This document shows, in pieces, positions 38,788 through 51,504 of a DNA stretch of 64,000 nucleotides. Position numbers and translations under genes: made by a program. The stretch lies in assembly GCF_050436995.1 (NCBI RefSeq), contig NC_134745.1:5890001-5954000 (forward strand). The letters are read 5' to 3'. Every line of letters starts with the position of its first letter. Position 1 is the first letter of the stretch. This DNA is from Anticarsia gemmatalis (taxonomy: Eukaryota; Arthropoda; Insecta; Lepidoptera; Erebidae). The notes below the pieces were generated by a model. That model did no database searches. It had not been told where the DNA came from and worked only from the letters and a program-made list of their open reading frames with translations.

Positions 38788-40620
38788 TCCTGCTAGCAAC
38801 GGGCTTACGTCTCTAGAATAAAATAAACTTTTTGCAGCAAAAATGTTAAAGGAAAATGTCTTAAGGAAATTTGTTTACCCGAGAATCCTTTAAAATGTGC
38901 TGCAAGGATTATAAAGTTTACTAATCCAAAGTTAGCCAGCATTGTGACCTATGACTTCCTTCGAGAGAAACCCGCCAGTTGTAAAGTAAATTTATTAATC
39001 AGAATATTATGTTTTATAATGGTTTTTTGTGGGATTACGGAAAAGAAATGCTGGACTTATGGTATTCAATTTAAAGGTAAACTTGAACCCTTAAAGAAAC
39101 ATAATCTGCCTTATTGTGAATAAACTAATATTGATGATATTATGCAGATGTCTCGATCTGTGTTTATGCCACGAGCAAAAATATATGATCATGAGATCAT
39201 GTATATAATATGATGTATGTATCAAACTTTGTTGCAAAGTCATCATCGATATCTTAAATAATTATTTTCTAAGCATGTAGTTCATATATAAAAAAAAATA
39301 AAACACGATGCTTTTAAAATATCGCAACAGCATGAAACTAAGGACTTGTAAAAAGTAGGAAATAAGAGTCTCTAAAGATATATTATTTTTTTAACCGAAA
39401 TACGTTGGCACAAACCAAGTCGCGGTCTGCGTTAATATTTGATATGTCATACTGCTCTAATAGATTATCACAACAGCATGATAAGTGCATGCATAATTTA
39501 TCGTATTGTTAATATAATTAATGTGACAGGTCAGTGATTTGTATACTAAGTGCTAGTAAATGGTGTGTGTTTTATGTCACTGAGATAATGATTTAGTACT
39601 GATAATTATGCTATCAATCATGTTTAGAATTCTCATAGTACGTGTGGTCTTTTTGTCACTAGTGCTAATTTTGTCGCTCGTGAAATGACACTTAATATAA
39701 TCCATTATTATCTCACTGCAGAACACGTCCCTTCTTCCAGAATAAGTATGGGATTAAAATATTGTGTCCATCATCGCACATATCTTTAAAACTCTTTAAA
39801 GAACTATCAAACATGCAAGATTTGATCACAAATTTTCATAAAGATTTTATTGCCATTACTATATGTGTACATGACTTCGGAAAGTCATTGATGTGTTGCC
39901 GTTAGTTTGAACTCTCAACAGCTCGTGCAGAAGCCGAATACCCATACCTATTATTGGGTTCAAATATTAAATTCGCGTCATCTGATCATCAAAAAGCGAG
40001 CTATATGCAATGCGTAATAATCATCACGTTCTACATCAAAAATAAGCCCAACTCATTTACTAAATACACAATTTTTACCTCAAAACAGCACATTCAACAT
40101 TTTTCAACGACTCTCCATCATTGCAAAACCGTAACTAAATGAATAGCATCCTAATTACGAAGGGAACGACCCTTAGTAACAACATCCCTAATTACAAGGT
40201 GCATTACATTAGCAAAGGTTTTAAGTGACTACATGTTCATATTTTAATTGATGTAATATAAGGCAATGTCGCAATTAACGGGGGTTGTTAGTAACCCAGA
40301 CACCTTGCGGGCTTATACCGACCCGGACATACATACGGTCCGAGAACGTATGTTGTAATTTCAAGGATAATGATCTTAGAGAAACATGTCGACTAACCTC
40401 TTTAGGAAAAGGTTAAAATTGTATGTTTTAATTTAAGACCACGTACTATAGATACGTGACGTCAGTTCTACAAGCTTTAGCCACTTCTCCTGCCATCTTC
40501 TTCTTTGTGTCAATGGTTTTTGAAGAAGAAGAAGACTGTCATAAGGTTGTACTTTAATTCATCTTGGGTAAGTACACAGGCAAAACTTTTATCAGTAAAT
40601 ACGTCAGTTTGTCACTGTTC
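38788..40620. other. No feature recognised
   Basis: AT-rich DNA between the foldback element and the second MITE. It has some short palindromic AT stretches (for example around 39185-39205) but no exon, RNA gene or repeat family that I can name. Confidence 0.5.
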
Positions 40621-40623
40621 TTA

Positions 40624-40744
40624 CCCCCGGTTTCTGAGTACATTTAGCGGTAGTTTATCTATTCAATGCAGTTGTCTTTTTTATAAGAGTATAAACACTA
40701 TTGACTGGATAAACTACCGCTAAATATACCTCAGAAACCGGGGG
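40624..40744. mobile_element. Harbinger-like MITE, copy 2 (121 bp)
   Basis: Long inverted ends form most of the element: left CCCCCGGTTTCTGAGTACAT with TTAGCGGTAGTTTATC next, right the complement with one extra base. A TTA lies outside each end (40621-40623 and 40745-40747), as expected for PIF/Harbinger. This copy keeps both arms and explains the shorter copy at 9646-9729. It has no coding capacity; the C-terminal part of the frame 40505-40723 is translated MITE. Confidence 0.88.
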
Positions 40745-40747
40745 TTA

Positions 40748-43700
40748 GTCAATTTTACTGTCCACGTTTTTTTAAAGACAGTACTATAATAAAATATTCC
40801 ACTTCCAGAAATCCATTACCTATACCGATATTTCAGTTTTCGAGAGATTCAGGATATTCCTAGTCCTACATGTTTCATAGAATTATCAATTTCATTACTA
40901 TTTCTGAATATTGTTACAGGAATAAACTTTTTAGCAGTTTCTAGAAATTACAGAATACAAAGGAACGCTGTTGTATATCTCATTTTAAATATTCGGCAAA
41001 AATAGTCGAGAATTTTAATATTCAGTGCTCGGCTTCACATAAGAAAGTTTATATTTTACTGCTAACTGCTCGACCTCCGCGGTTTAGCACGACTTTGCGT
41101 TTTATCGGACTTCGTATTACTTTAACTGAAGCTTAACTAAAACCTTGACCTCTTTTAAATTTACTTACTTTTTTTCCTTTTTTAAACGCTATGCGACTTT
41201 AGTGGCCAGTGTTTTGTACAGAATATTATCCTGATGAATTTGTAATAGCAACCTGTTTGCTCAATGTTTATGGTTGCGAAATTTTGCTTGTACTGAAATT
41301 AAATAGCTCTTTAGTGAATTTCCGGCAATATACTTCATTTATAAAACTTTGTTTATGTTCTAGGGGTTTATATAATTAAGCTTAATTTTGTTACTTGAAA
41401 ATGTTATTCAGATAGTATAAGTAAACGCCACATTTTTCACTTATTTCAAACGCAGGTGAAATGAAATTGGTTTTATTCATACACAGGTCCAGTTTCCAAT
41501 AATATAGTTTACCAAGAACTCAAAAACATTTCATGTGGGAAAATAAAATTGAAAAACAAACACCGCGTTCATTTTAAACAAGTGAACTAAAACAATATCG
41601 AAGAGAGACTGACTGTATTAAACTTAGCAGACTTGCCGTATGGGAAGAACTCATAACAAACCGTCAGGTTTCTTGTAAGTTCGGCCTCTTGGGAAATCAA
41701 AGGAGGCACGTCGAGGTAGACGTTCTTTAAAATTAAACTAATTCAAGCCACTCAAATTTCTGTTGATAACTTGATACCTATTTCTTAACAGACCAAACAA
41801 GAACAACTCTTTACATCGTTACTTCACAATTTGTCCCAGTATAAAATGTTTATTAATTCCAATTTCGTGGGTTGTCTTTCTCAAACGAGGAGCTTTTGAC
41901 TAATATTCATTTCCCAAACTCAATGTATGAACATACATTTTGATGTTCATTTTAAATTGTGTCAAAATTTTCTCGCTAAGGCACAAAGCGAGAAGTCACA
42001 AAGTAAACCCTTTTAGTATTGAATCTTGTCTCTTAACTAAGTTGCTACTTAAAGAGAGTTGTTTGAACTGAATTTTGTTCTGAGAGATTAGAGAAGATAA
42101 ACTCTCAGAGAATTAGGAGATTTGTAATTTGCTTGAGATTTAAAATAATTATGACCGTGGCCTTAAAACTCTGGGGCCAAGAATATAAATAAGTTTGCAT
42201 TATGCTTTAACATTTAATAACAAGTATCTTCAAAAGGATGGAATCCTATATTAAAAATGGCGTGGGATGCCCAATCACGAATATTTTGACCCTCGTATGT
42301 TTTCCACTTGATTTAATCCTAAAGCAAATACTTGAAAGAGAGCGTCAAACATTCGACTTCATCTTTTGATACTCAATCCATTTCCACTTGGACGGTTTTT
42401 CTTTTACAAATGCGTGTATCAGAATTTCAGTGCTGCGATATGCGCCAATGGATTTTAATCTGTCGTTGGCTACGGACAAGCCTTTTAAAGGAGTATGTCT
42501 ATCGCTCGAGTGAGCAACAAGCATAGCTTTGGCTAGGAGGGCCTTTGTGAAGCTCGTAAGCCCAGCAGGGTTCTATCGAAGGTCATTGCAAAATGTGATT
42601 GCGTTTTCCTCATGGCGATTAGCTCGCACGGCCGCACCGGCCTTGTAAGATAGTGGCTGTACCCCTACATAGCTTGATGTTTAGCATACAAGATACACGC
42701 TGAGTAAACGCTTTACTGTATACAATCTACTTGACAAGGGTACGGCTTATGAAGAGGACACTTTAGGCGCTCATTAATTTACATGCTTTGTGATATTTTT
42801 AGTGGCTTATAGTGGATCATAGCTTAGTTGGGTGATCACTAGGCTGAGTATAAAGAATTGAGGTAATATTATGTGTTTTGATAATTATATAAATATTTAT
42901 TTATGACGAATAAAAGCTAGTGAGGCCTATGTTCTTGATCGTTATTAACATGGACGGTGTTCTATTGCAATATGTAATGCTTTCGATAATCGATAGCAAC
43001 AAAACAAAGCGACTCAAAAGTATCTTGCGTGTCTGGTATGATAAAATAACGTTTTATAATTTTAGCATCCATACAACTTTTTACTTTGAAGATTGTTCAA
43101 ACAAATGAAGCGGTGAATATTATTTTCGGCGAATTCTAGTCGACGTCAGACCCATTCCAGATGAACGTCTATTTTACAATGAATTTTTGATAGAACAATA
43201 ACATTATGCGTACCTAAATTTAAATTTATTCAAAGACCACGTAAAAATTTTACTGTGAAATTTATAAAAACAGTTATAATCCGTCGACAACAGATAGGAT
43301 ACGGCGACGATGTCAAATACATATATTCAGAAAGTTGCGTATAAAAAAAGAATAAAAATTTTACGAACCCATGAAAATCTTCGTATGAATATTGTATTAC
43401 ATTATTGACACCAATCTGATCACAGCCGACTACGAAACCTCATACCTAATATATGTATTTGATCGCAAGTGTATGAATTTGAGCAATAATTTATGATTAA
43501 ACAATAATTCTGACTTAAACAAATTTTGAATACACAGTAAGAAGTCAAATCTTTGACTTCACACAAACATATCTATGTTAATGTACAATATATAGTAAAA
43601 TGGACTAAAACAATACAAAATATTGTGTGCTTATGACAAAAGACAGTCGCAGTCTAAAAACATTGATGGTGCTAACATGCTGTGTTTTGGGCATTACTTA

Positions 43701-44838
43701 ATTATGAATAGACCTGATTACGAGCTCTATACTTCCTATAAACCATTTCTAAGTCTTTGCAGACACCGGTAATTAAAGTAGTAAATCGAAGTTTATTCCC
43801 ATAGAAAATCAAAAAGTTGTAGAGGTACTATGCCTAAAAAATAAGATATAATTTTTACTATACCGTACACTTTTCATGTTAGATTACGAAACTAATTTCA
43901 AAAATGTATTCATCGTACTTTCCCCAATAAATTACGCAGTCGGTTTTCATAAATTTACTTTGTGGTCTATTTTTTATCTATCAAAAACCGCCAGCCAACT
44001 AAAACTCCTAATTTAAATTCTTGGCTTCGACGTTTAAAATAAGTGTAATAAAAAAGTGGTGAACTAGTAAAAACTTTGACCTGGAGTCGGTAAACTTATT
44101 TTACGTTGTATTGATTATGACGGGACCTCTTGAAAGCCAATGAGTATTGGAATTTAATTTCTGTTGCGCTCGAGGCGAATAGAGTTAGTTCGATGATTTA
44201 AAATAACATTGCTGTTGGTACTATTGGGAATAGGTGATGGTAAACCTAGATAATATACTAATGCAGTTTATGTACCTGACGTAGGTATTCGAGAAGTAAG
44301 GTTACAGCCAAAATTTGTATACTCTGCCGTATATTCAATTATACTTTTATTTATCTATTGAATAAATGCTACATACTATTCAGCCTTAATTTAATTACAT
44401 ACATTAAGTAAGACCAAAAACAAAACACTTTTAATAAACTTAAAAAAAAAAATTGTGAACTTATCAATTTCAGTGATATTGGTCGTAAAATTAACTTAAT
44501 AAACAGCAAGTCATTCAATAGTTTCTTTAAAACACTGTTGAAAATTTAACGTTTATACCTAGATATTTTTTCTGTTAACTATACCGGTAAATGCACGAAC
44601 TGCAATGTATAAAAGTCTAGACTACACTTTCTATAGCTATTTATCTCGCGGTTAAAATGCTTGCGACGTAAAGCGGCTCCGGTATTGAGTCAACTCTTGC
44701 CTTGTTACAAAGCTTGCGGTTAATCGCCGCGACGCGAAGAATCCATAGTGTACGCCTTAACTAAAGATGAAGTCACACTGATTATGGCATCTGGCAGATG
44801 CAGCTTAATAAAGTAGGAATATTTTTTCCAATATTGTT
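40748..44838. other. No feature recognised
   Basis: About 4 kb of mostly AT-rich DNA. A slightly richer patch at 42480-42680 carries no domain-bearing frame. No RNA gene, exon or named repeat was seen. Confidence 0.45.
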
Positions 44839-45067
44839 ATCATCATCAGCCTTTTTTCCAGCTATGTTGCAGTCGGCTTCCAGTCTCACCAGATGCAGCT
44901 GGATACCAGTATTTTACATGGACCGACTGATTTATCGGACCTCCACAACCCAGTTACGTCCTGAGTTATAACACGATACTCTTGGGTAAGGTTGGCTGTC
45001 AGACTTCCAAGCCTCTGACTACTGTTAACGAATGTCAAAGATCTTTGAAAATGACAGCTGGGACCCT
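44839..45067 (+). mobile_element. Lepidopteran interspersed repeat, fragment
   Basis: The block begins with ATCATCATCAGCCTTTTTTC and contains GTCGGCTTCCAGTCTCACC, AGATGCAGCTGGATACCAGT and AACCCAGTTAC, ending near GACAGCTGGGACCC. I recognise this string of motifs as a very common interspersed repeat of moth genomes, though not its class with certainty. The usual 3' part is missing, so this is a truncated copy. Confidence 0.65.
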
Positions 45068-45329
45068 TTTTTGTTGTTTGTTCAGTTTATAAAACCTTTG
45101 TTGAATTTACAATGGTTGGTTTTCTCAGAACATTTTTGCGGTGGAATTTCCATTTTCATTTAAATTGGTATTGTAATATACAATGACATGCATAGCCTGT
45201 AACCGCAGTCGAAATGATTAACGATATACCACAATGATGACCAAACTGATACTAATGAATCTATAAACATATGCAATGCGCTACAATTCAGTAGAAGTTA
45301 CATTTAGTTCAGTACTTTTTTTGCGACGG

Positions 45330-45955
45330 AACTAAAAATATTTGCAAGTATCTGGGGGCACGGAAGTGCCCCCGCAAGTCGAGCAAAAAAAAGCGGCACG
45401 GCCGTAACATCCTTTTCTCGAAGCAATTCGGGCTATTTTTGACACCCCTATAATTTCGTTGTGGATAAAACAAGAAGCCTGGATTTTCAGCAACTAATCA
45501 GTCATTGTATAAACACGGTATATTTAAAATTTCAGTCAATTTGAACCAATAGTTTAAGAATGACAACTTGTTAAAATTTTGAATTTTGTCACTCACTGAT
45601 TCACTGACTCACTGACTCACTGACTCACTACCGATCATCAAAAGTCTAAGGTACTTCTAGCAGACTTAGAAGCTTAACATTTAGAATACAAATAGGGTTT
45701 AGTGTCTTAATCATGGGAAAATTTTAATATTTTCTAATTTCGGTCCAGTTTTCTAAATACACCAACTGCAACAATAACTTTGTAATCCCATATAAATGTA
45801 TGAGATTACAAGGTTACATTTGCAGTTAATGAATTATTATTACTGTAGAAAATAAAATAAATAGGTGTAAATAGGTACCTACTATATGAGGCATAACGGG
45901 AGGGGGTATAGGGTGGGTAAGGGTGTTTAGCCGTTATATATATGTTGAATTATGA
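45330..45955. repeat. Interspersed repeat block with stable hairpins
   Basis: The block contains a perfect 8-bp GC stem with a GGAA loop (GGGGGCAC at 45354-45361, GTGCCCCC at 45366-45373). It also has an 8-bp tandem array (45591-45630) and a second hairpin near 45778-45815, where TTGTAATCCCATA faces TATGAGATTACAA with one mismatch. The wording GCGGCACGGCCGTAACATCC is familiar to me from other lepidopteran sequence. The class is unknown and the limits are approximate. Confidence 0.45.
45591..45630 (+). repeat. Microsatellite, 8-bp ACTCACTG unit x 5
   Basis: Five head-to-tail copies of ACTCACTG, with one base changed in the second unit and in the last one. The array is part of the surrounding interspersed repeat rather than isolated. 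Confidence 0.9.
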
Positions 45956-46011
45956 AAAAAAAAACGTCTTTCCATACAAATTGGACTTATGTTCGCTTTA
46001 CAAAAAGAAGT

Positions 46012-46512
46012 GACTTGAGGTTTTTACAGAATGTTTTTGATGGCATCCATCAAAAACATTCTGTAAAAACCTCAAGTCTCGCCGTAAAAAGTTGTGAGAT
46101 CTATATAAAACCAAGTCGATTAATCTATTTAGTCTCTACTTAAAGGACCTTCTGTCTTAAGTTATTACGTATGTTATTATCATGCCAATTTAAAAAAAAA
46201 TACCTTTAAAACAAATAGATCGACTTGGTCATCGCAAGAAAACACAAATTCGCCATTAACATTTCAAGAGCATTAACTTCTTGTCGTGCTGTGTAGTGTG
46301 ATACATACTAATAATCAAACCATGCGATGGCCAGGTCGGTCTATTTGTTTTAAAGGTATTTTTTTTTAAATTGGCATGATAATAACATACGTAATAACTT
46401 AAGACAGAAGGTCCTTTAAGTAGAGACTAAATAGATTAATCGACTTGGTTTTATATAGATCTCACAACTTTTTACGGCGAGACTTGAGGTTTTTACAGAA
46501 TGTTTTTGATGG
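46012..46512. repeat. Long palindrome (foldback), arms of about 190 bp with an extra terminal hairpin
   Basis: The left arm 46047-46239 and right arm 46320-46512 are reverse complements. The outer 172 bp looks perfect, including a 9-base A/T run, and the inner 20 bp has a few changes; the loop is about 80 bp. Outside the left arm, 46012-46043 is a further 32-bp copy of the arm end in inverted orientation. It forms a tight hairpin with a 3-base CAT loop and is a direct repeat of the right end of the palindrome. No coding capacity and no clear target duplication. It is likely a DNA-transposon foldback derivative or a head-to-head copy. Confidence 0.92.
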
Positions 46513-49500
46513 CATATACTATATTATCAAAGAATAAAGTATTATAATGCTTCCTTTGTGAGCACAGTAATGATCCATTTCCTTAAATCATCTCATTCAA
46601 TGCCTAACTGCACACTATTAGACTGCTCTTGTGCCTATTTTCAGTGTAATGTTTAGTCATTTCATATAATAATACAACAACATAGAAACAACTCTATTGT
46701 ACCAGTAAGTACTCGCTCCGTCTAATTTAGCCGAGGAAATGACAAAGTTACATCTCGTTTATTTGACTTATTCATTTTAACACACTCAAACTCCCCTCGG
46801 CTGAGGCGTAATCGAATAAAATTTATAAACCTCAACTTAACGGATACAAGAAAACACGGAGGCGACGTATTGAGGTCATAGGTCAAGAAAGTTACAGGCT
46901 TTAATAAATAGAGGCAGCGCACCCGTTATTCCCGACCTAGTAAACGTGTACAATACAAATGTTTTGCTACAATCTGAAACACAAAAGTGTAGCCGGCGAG
47001 CACAAAGGTATATTCCAACAACGTAACAACGTAACACCGCACGTGCGGCGTGCAACGCGCGCTATGATGTGCACTGCCCGGGAATTTCCAGACGCTGAAT
47101 TCACCAAATTCACCTATTACCAGAGCTGTAAAACAGAGGGCAATAAAAAGAACTTTATTTTCCCGATCTTTGGGCCGTAAAAGAGTAAGCATCGCTTTAC
47201 TATGTAATTCCTTTTTACGCTCATTCGTATGACGTTCGCAGAAAGGGAATTCGTGTCCGTAGGAAACGTTTTTGAGCGCGAGCGTTGCGTAAAATTTAAA
47301 TTGGCTCGTTTTCCATTTTGCAAATTGTACGCGGTTTATGTTCCTAGACAAAATATTATTACCGCACCTTTATGATCTGTTTCTCCTCAAGTATTTGAAT
47401 TTCTAAGCTGTCTTAGAGTTTCGCGGCGGCGAAACAAAGGACTTATTTCCTCTGATCGTCGAGTTCTTGCTCTATTTTATGTAGCATCTTGTATTTTGTG
47501 ATTTAAATGTTAGTTTGTAAGAAGGTAAGTATTGGGACTTTACCTGGTTTTGCTGTCAGGAAACTACTCGGCAAAAGCTTTTAAACAATAAGAAAGTAGA
47601 GTTAATTGTTGTCAGTGCCAAGCTTGCCAACTTGACTCATGAATGAGTTTGAATTTTACAGCGCATTTTATTATGGTCTTATCTACAGTGTAATCCTTGC
47701 AAAAAATAAGGTATTCTGTCCCTCTGCATCTTTTTGCTTACCCTTTACCTCCTCTCCCTTATTGGGTCATCAAACATGCTAAGAGCCAACAATGGCGGCC
47801 GTCGTGAAAGTGTAAAACGTCCCAACTTTTTATAGGGAATATTGTGCAGATCCATCACAAGCGTTATTCAAGCCGTCCTATGTGATGTGCTCCACATTGT
47901 TGTGTTAATATATACTTATGTATCATCAAATCAATAAGCCTCTTACTTGGCTTTTGCTCGTGATTGGCTTCTTCACTTACGCTATAATAGGTTTCTGAAC
48001 ACGAAACTTCAACTAATACTATACCTATATAATATTCGATCAGCAGCCCACTTCCACTCGAGTTCAAATGAGTCACCTGTTCTTTGATCTGAACACGTGC
48101 CCAACTTCTACTTAGTAACCGATGTAAATACTCTCTTCGATAAAAACGTCGACCTTGTAAAAATTATTACGTGACGCTCATTTAGATGAACGTCCTTCGC
48201 TTTCTTCGTACTTAAATTTATTTAGTTAGAATAAAGAGTGTTATTATAGAACAAAATAGCCTTCGCATTATTTGTACCGTGTGCGTGTCTTTTATTAAGT
48301 ATAAAACTTGAGAAGCCGCGGGAGGAATACCGATGAGCTCAATCACATAACTCGAGAATAAAAAGGGTAGCCCTTCAGAAGTTTGTCGTTGAAGCGCGCG
48401 ATGTAGGCCACATGCAAATTGATTGAACATAGATTGAAAATGCTCTCCCATACGTAAACAAGTAAAGAAACCGCCACAACATAAAAATGAATTTTTATTT
48501 TACCAATTTTCGCTGCAATATCGTTTTTTGTTTACTGCTCTTTAGAGCCAAATAACAGTGAATAAAAACGGCCTGCCCACAGTTTTCACTCGAGCTACAT
48601 GAAAATATTTTCTTTATCCTTTACCATCCTTTTTTATTATTCGATCTTGTTTCATTACGCAATTAGGTAGTGTTCTTCTTATCGAGCTATCAAATCTGCT
48701 ATGAAATTTTGCCTTTATTGTGAAATTTGATTAGACATAAAATACTGCGAATATAAATGCTTGGAATTTTTAGAGGATCGTTGCACGTTTGTGAGAATCT
48801 GACAGTAAACTACTGGATAGAAGGAGGATTACAGTAGGACAGTCCCGGCAGTGTCAGATACGCCTATAGCCTATAGCTTACATCTCGTTCAATCAATCGA
48901 AGTTATTAATAACAACCTACATTTAACCGAAACGTGGAACAGTGAGTCTAGTCTAACAGATATCTTATTGATTCTTCGTTTTCACTGGTGACGTCGGTTT
49001 TCTAACAAGGTGAATATTTCACTAGGCCAGCGCATCGGGAAACTTTCCCTATAAACTGTCAGCAACTAGCGCCGCGTCTCTACTGAACAAGTTGAAATAC
49101 TTCGACATTCCTCACATTGTTTATTAGAAAAGGTATTAGAATCTTTATTTATATAATTTCTTTAGATTGTTGATTGAAATGCATGGCTGTACCCTGGTTC
49201 TGTACACTAAGGAAATTTAAAAGCGTTTTTATTTTTTTAAGTGTGCTTTATTTAGTCTCTGTTTTAAAAACAGCGTGTACCGCATGAGTAGACTATTTAA
49301 ACTGAAATCTAAATTTACTTTTCAGACGTGGGCGTCAGATAGTTCGCCATTTACATGAATACTAGGAACAGAAATGGAAGCTACTCCCACATTTTTACTG
49401 CATAGTTCCTCTCTCTATTTACCAATTCTATATATAACTTTTAAATAGCTTAGTTCTTTTAAACAGTAACTCGTTATTGCTACAATTTATCTGAGTAATG

Positions 49501-49814
49501 ACTCTGTAATGCTTAATGTATAATAGAATACGGGAATTAACGCGGACACGCATTTTACCTTAAAATGCCTAACGTTTCGGCGCAGGTTGCACTCGCCGTG
49601 GTCGCAGGCTGACCGGATCTGCGGGCTTATCACGTATCTCATTTGACAGCTAGTGTACGTCAAATTGATGGTCACTTTTCAGCACATTGCTGCTTTGTCG
49701 TAACGTGTTAATCACCATATTCTAAGAGAGAAAACAATGTACAGCATAGTGGATTTAAAATTTTTGACAACTGAGATACGTGATAGCCCCCCTGTAATGC
49801 TATTTCCTTTCTAA
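46513..49814. other. No gene recognised; richer patch at 46926-47420
   Basis: The longest open frame in the window (46926-47351, minus strand, 141 codons) lies here, but its translation shows no domain or repeat that I recognise. Overlapping frames of 68 and 73 codons occupy the same bases, which suggests stop-poor GC-rich composition rather than a gene. A GGGAATTTCC NF-kappaB-like site is at 47080-47089. The remainder is AT-rich without recognisable features. Confidence 0.4.
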
Positions 49815-49970
49815 TATCGGCAATCAACATCCAGCCAGCTATCGACTAATTTTAAAAATCTTAGCGCCCCAGCGCCCCTGACGCAATTTGCGGGAACTAT
49901 TTTCTTAACCTATTTTTTAATGTTGGCTTGGTAGTCGATAGTAACGTCTATAGAAAATCGCGCTACTGTA
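49815..49970. mobile_element. Probable diverged relative of the 10.8-kb MITE-like element
   Basis: The order of motifs parallels 10819-10997: an ATCGGCAATCAACATCCAGC stretch and CAGCTATCGACTAATTTT in the left half, TTTTTTAATGTT and AGTCGATAGT in the right half, and CGCGCTACTGT at the end. Base identity is low by eye, so the relation is tentative. Confidence 0.35.
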
Positions 49971-50487
49971 TAGGCGTAATCGACTACTTACTGAACTGCG
50001 TTTGATTTTCATGTCTTCTACTAATATTTAATTCTGTTTACATTATGTCTCGTTGGTCACGAACACTATCAAGCTGTCGTGTCACGTCGATCCGTTTTGA
50101 CATAATGAGACAACAGCTTGGACGAAATGCCTAGACTTCTAAAGCAAAACATTTCAGTACTTTAAGGACACTGCGTTTAATAGAGTAACGTCGGCGCCGG
50201 CTGTCAATAATTAATTCTTGATAATAGTTCTAAAATGAACAATTAAAACTTTAAGTGGAATTTTAACAGAAGTCAAAGGCGGATAATAATAATTGCTCTC
50301 TGAGAGTCTTGGAGCAAAACTCGTTAAAATCTAGTGCTCTCTGGCTGGTAAGCGGCCATCGACCGAATGGGAGCGAATCAAATCAATGTCTGTTTCATGG
50401 AAAAACGTAAGCTCTATACGATACATGATACTTTTATAAGCTATATTTTACGGTTTTCGATACAATTAACTTAACGGAGGTAATGTA

Positions 50488-50702
50488 AAGTTAGAAAAAT
50501 GCGAAAGTTTGTGATAATGTATGTATGTATGTATCTATGGATGTTTGTTAGACTTTCACGCAAATACTACTGAACCGATTACGATGAAATTTGTTATGTA
50601 GGTAGCTGAAGATCCAGAATAACACATAGGTTTTTATCCCGGAGTTCTCGAGGGATCGGGATTTACACGGGAAGTTTCCACGCGGACGAAGTCGCGGGCT
50701 AG
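50488..50702 (+). mobile_element. Non-autonomous Helitron-like element, family B
   Basis: It begins near ATGCGAAAGTTTGTG and includes a TGTA microsatellite. The body contains TTTCACGCAAATACTACTGA, GAACACAGG-like remnants and TTTTATCCCGGAGTTC, and it ends with a hairpin-like CGCGGACGAAGTCGCG, GG and CTAG. The body is a widespread lepidopteran repeat as I remember it. The 3' hairpin plus CTAG places it with the Helitron-like elements. No coding capacity. Confidence 0.75.
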
Positions 50703-51134
50703 TTATACATAATTCTGCCATACACTGCTACTTGTATTCCCAGAAACCAAATAATTAGACACCATCGGAGCAAACATAGCAAAGAACGCTCTCTCCCTTT
50801 GAACTGTGCACCATTTAATAAAGAAGGTATCAAAGTATTAATGAAATACCAAAGAGCCTAACTGTAAATGCGTTGTGACTTTTAGTCAATGAAGAGAGTT
50901 GATGAATCGAATAAATTTAATTTATTGCAACAATAGAAATGTTTTTGGTTTTAAAGAAAGCTCAAATAAGTAAATAACTTTTGGAGCGCATCTGAAGATG
51001 TAGCTCAATAATAATAATGTTTGTGTTATTAAAATCTGGATTTTTCTAACATGCAATGCTTCGAAGTCCAAACGAGAGTTGTAGTGAATATAACCGGCTA
51101 ACATAGACGACAGAAAAGCCTTTATGACACAAAA

Positions 51135-51247
51135 GTTGAAAAGTTTGTTTATTTAAACACACTCATCTCAGGAACTAACTAAGAAATATTTTTTGTGTGG
51201 AATTTATCGAGGTAGACTATAACTATGACTTTATAACATCATGCTAT
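51135..51247 (+). mobile_element. Helitron-like family A, old 5' fragment
   Basis: AGTTTGTTTATTT, CTCATCTCAGGAACTA, ATTTATCGAGGTAGACTATA and TAACATCATGCT match family A in order but with many changes. The copy stops at ATGCTAT, at the corresponding ATCACGCT of family A, exactly where the younger copy begins. It is older than its neighbour, and its 3' part is missing. Confidence 0.7.
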
Positions 51248-51504
51248 CTATACTAATCTATACTAATATTATAAAGCTGAAGACTTTGTTTGTTTGTTTG
51301 TTTGAACGCGATAATCTCAGGAACTACTGGTCCGATTTGAAAAATTATTTCAATGTTAGATAGTCCATTTATCGAGGAAGACTATAGGCTATATATCATC
51401 ACGCCAATAGGAGCATAATACCAGTAAAAAATGTTACAAAATCGGGGAAAATTTTGACCCATTCCCTCTTAAGTGACGCAAGCGAAGTTGCGCCGGTCAG
51501 CTAG
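51248..51504 (+). mobile_element. Non-autonomous Helitron-like element, family A, copy 2
   Basis: The 5' end has a doubled CTATACTAAT, then AATATTATAAAGCTGAAG, a short GTTT run and the conserved body. The 3' end is CGCAAGCGAAGTTGCGCC, GGTCAGCTAG. No coding capacity and no target duplication. It sits at the broken end of the older copy at 51135-51247. Confidence 0.88.

Noticed and set aside
45591..45630. CRISPR-like array
   Set aside because: The units are 8-bp head-to-tail repeats with no spacers, so this is a microsatellite in a eukaryotic repeat.
46926..47351. 141-codon frame as a protein gene
   Set aside because: No recognisable domain, no convincing splice context, and overlapping frames on both strands in the same bases. 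Kept only as a possible regulatory region.
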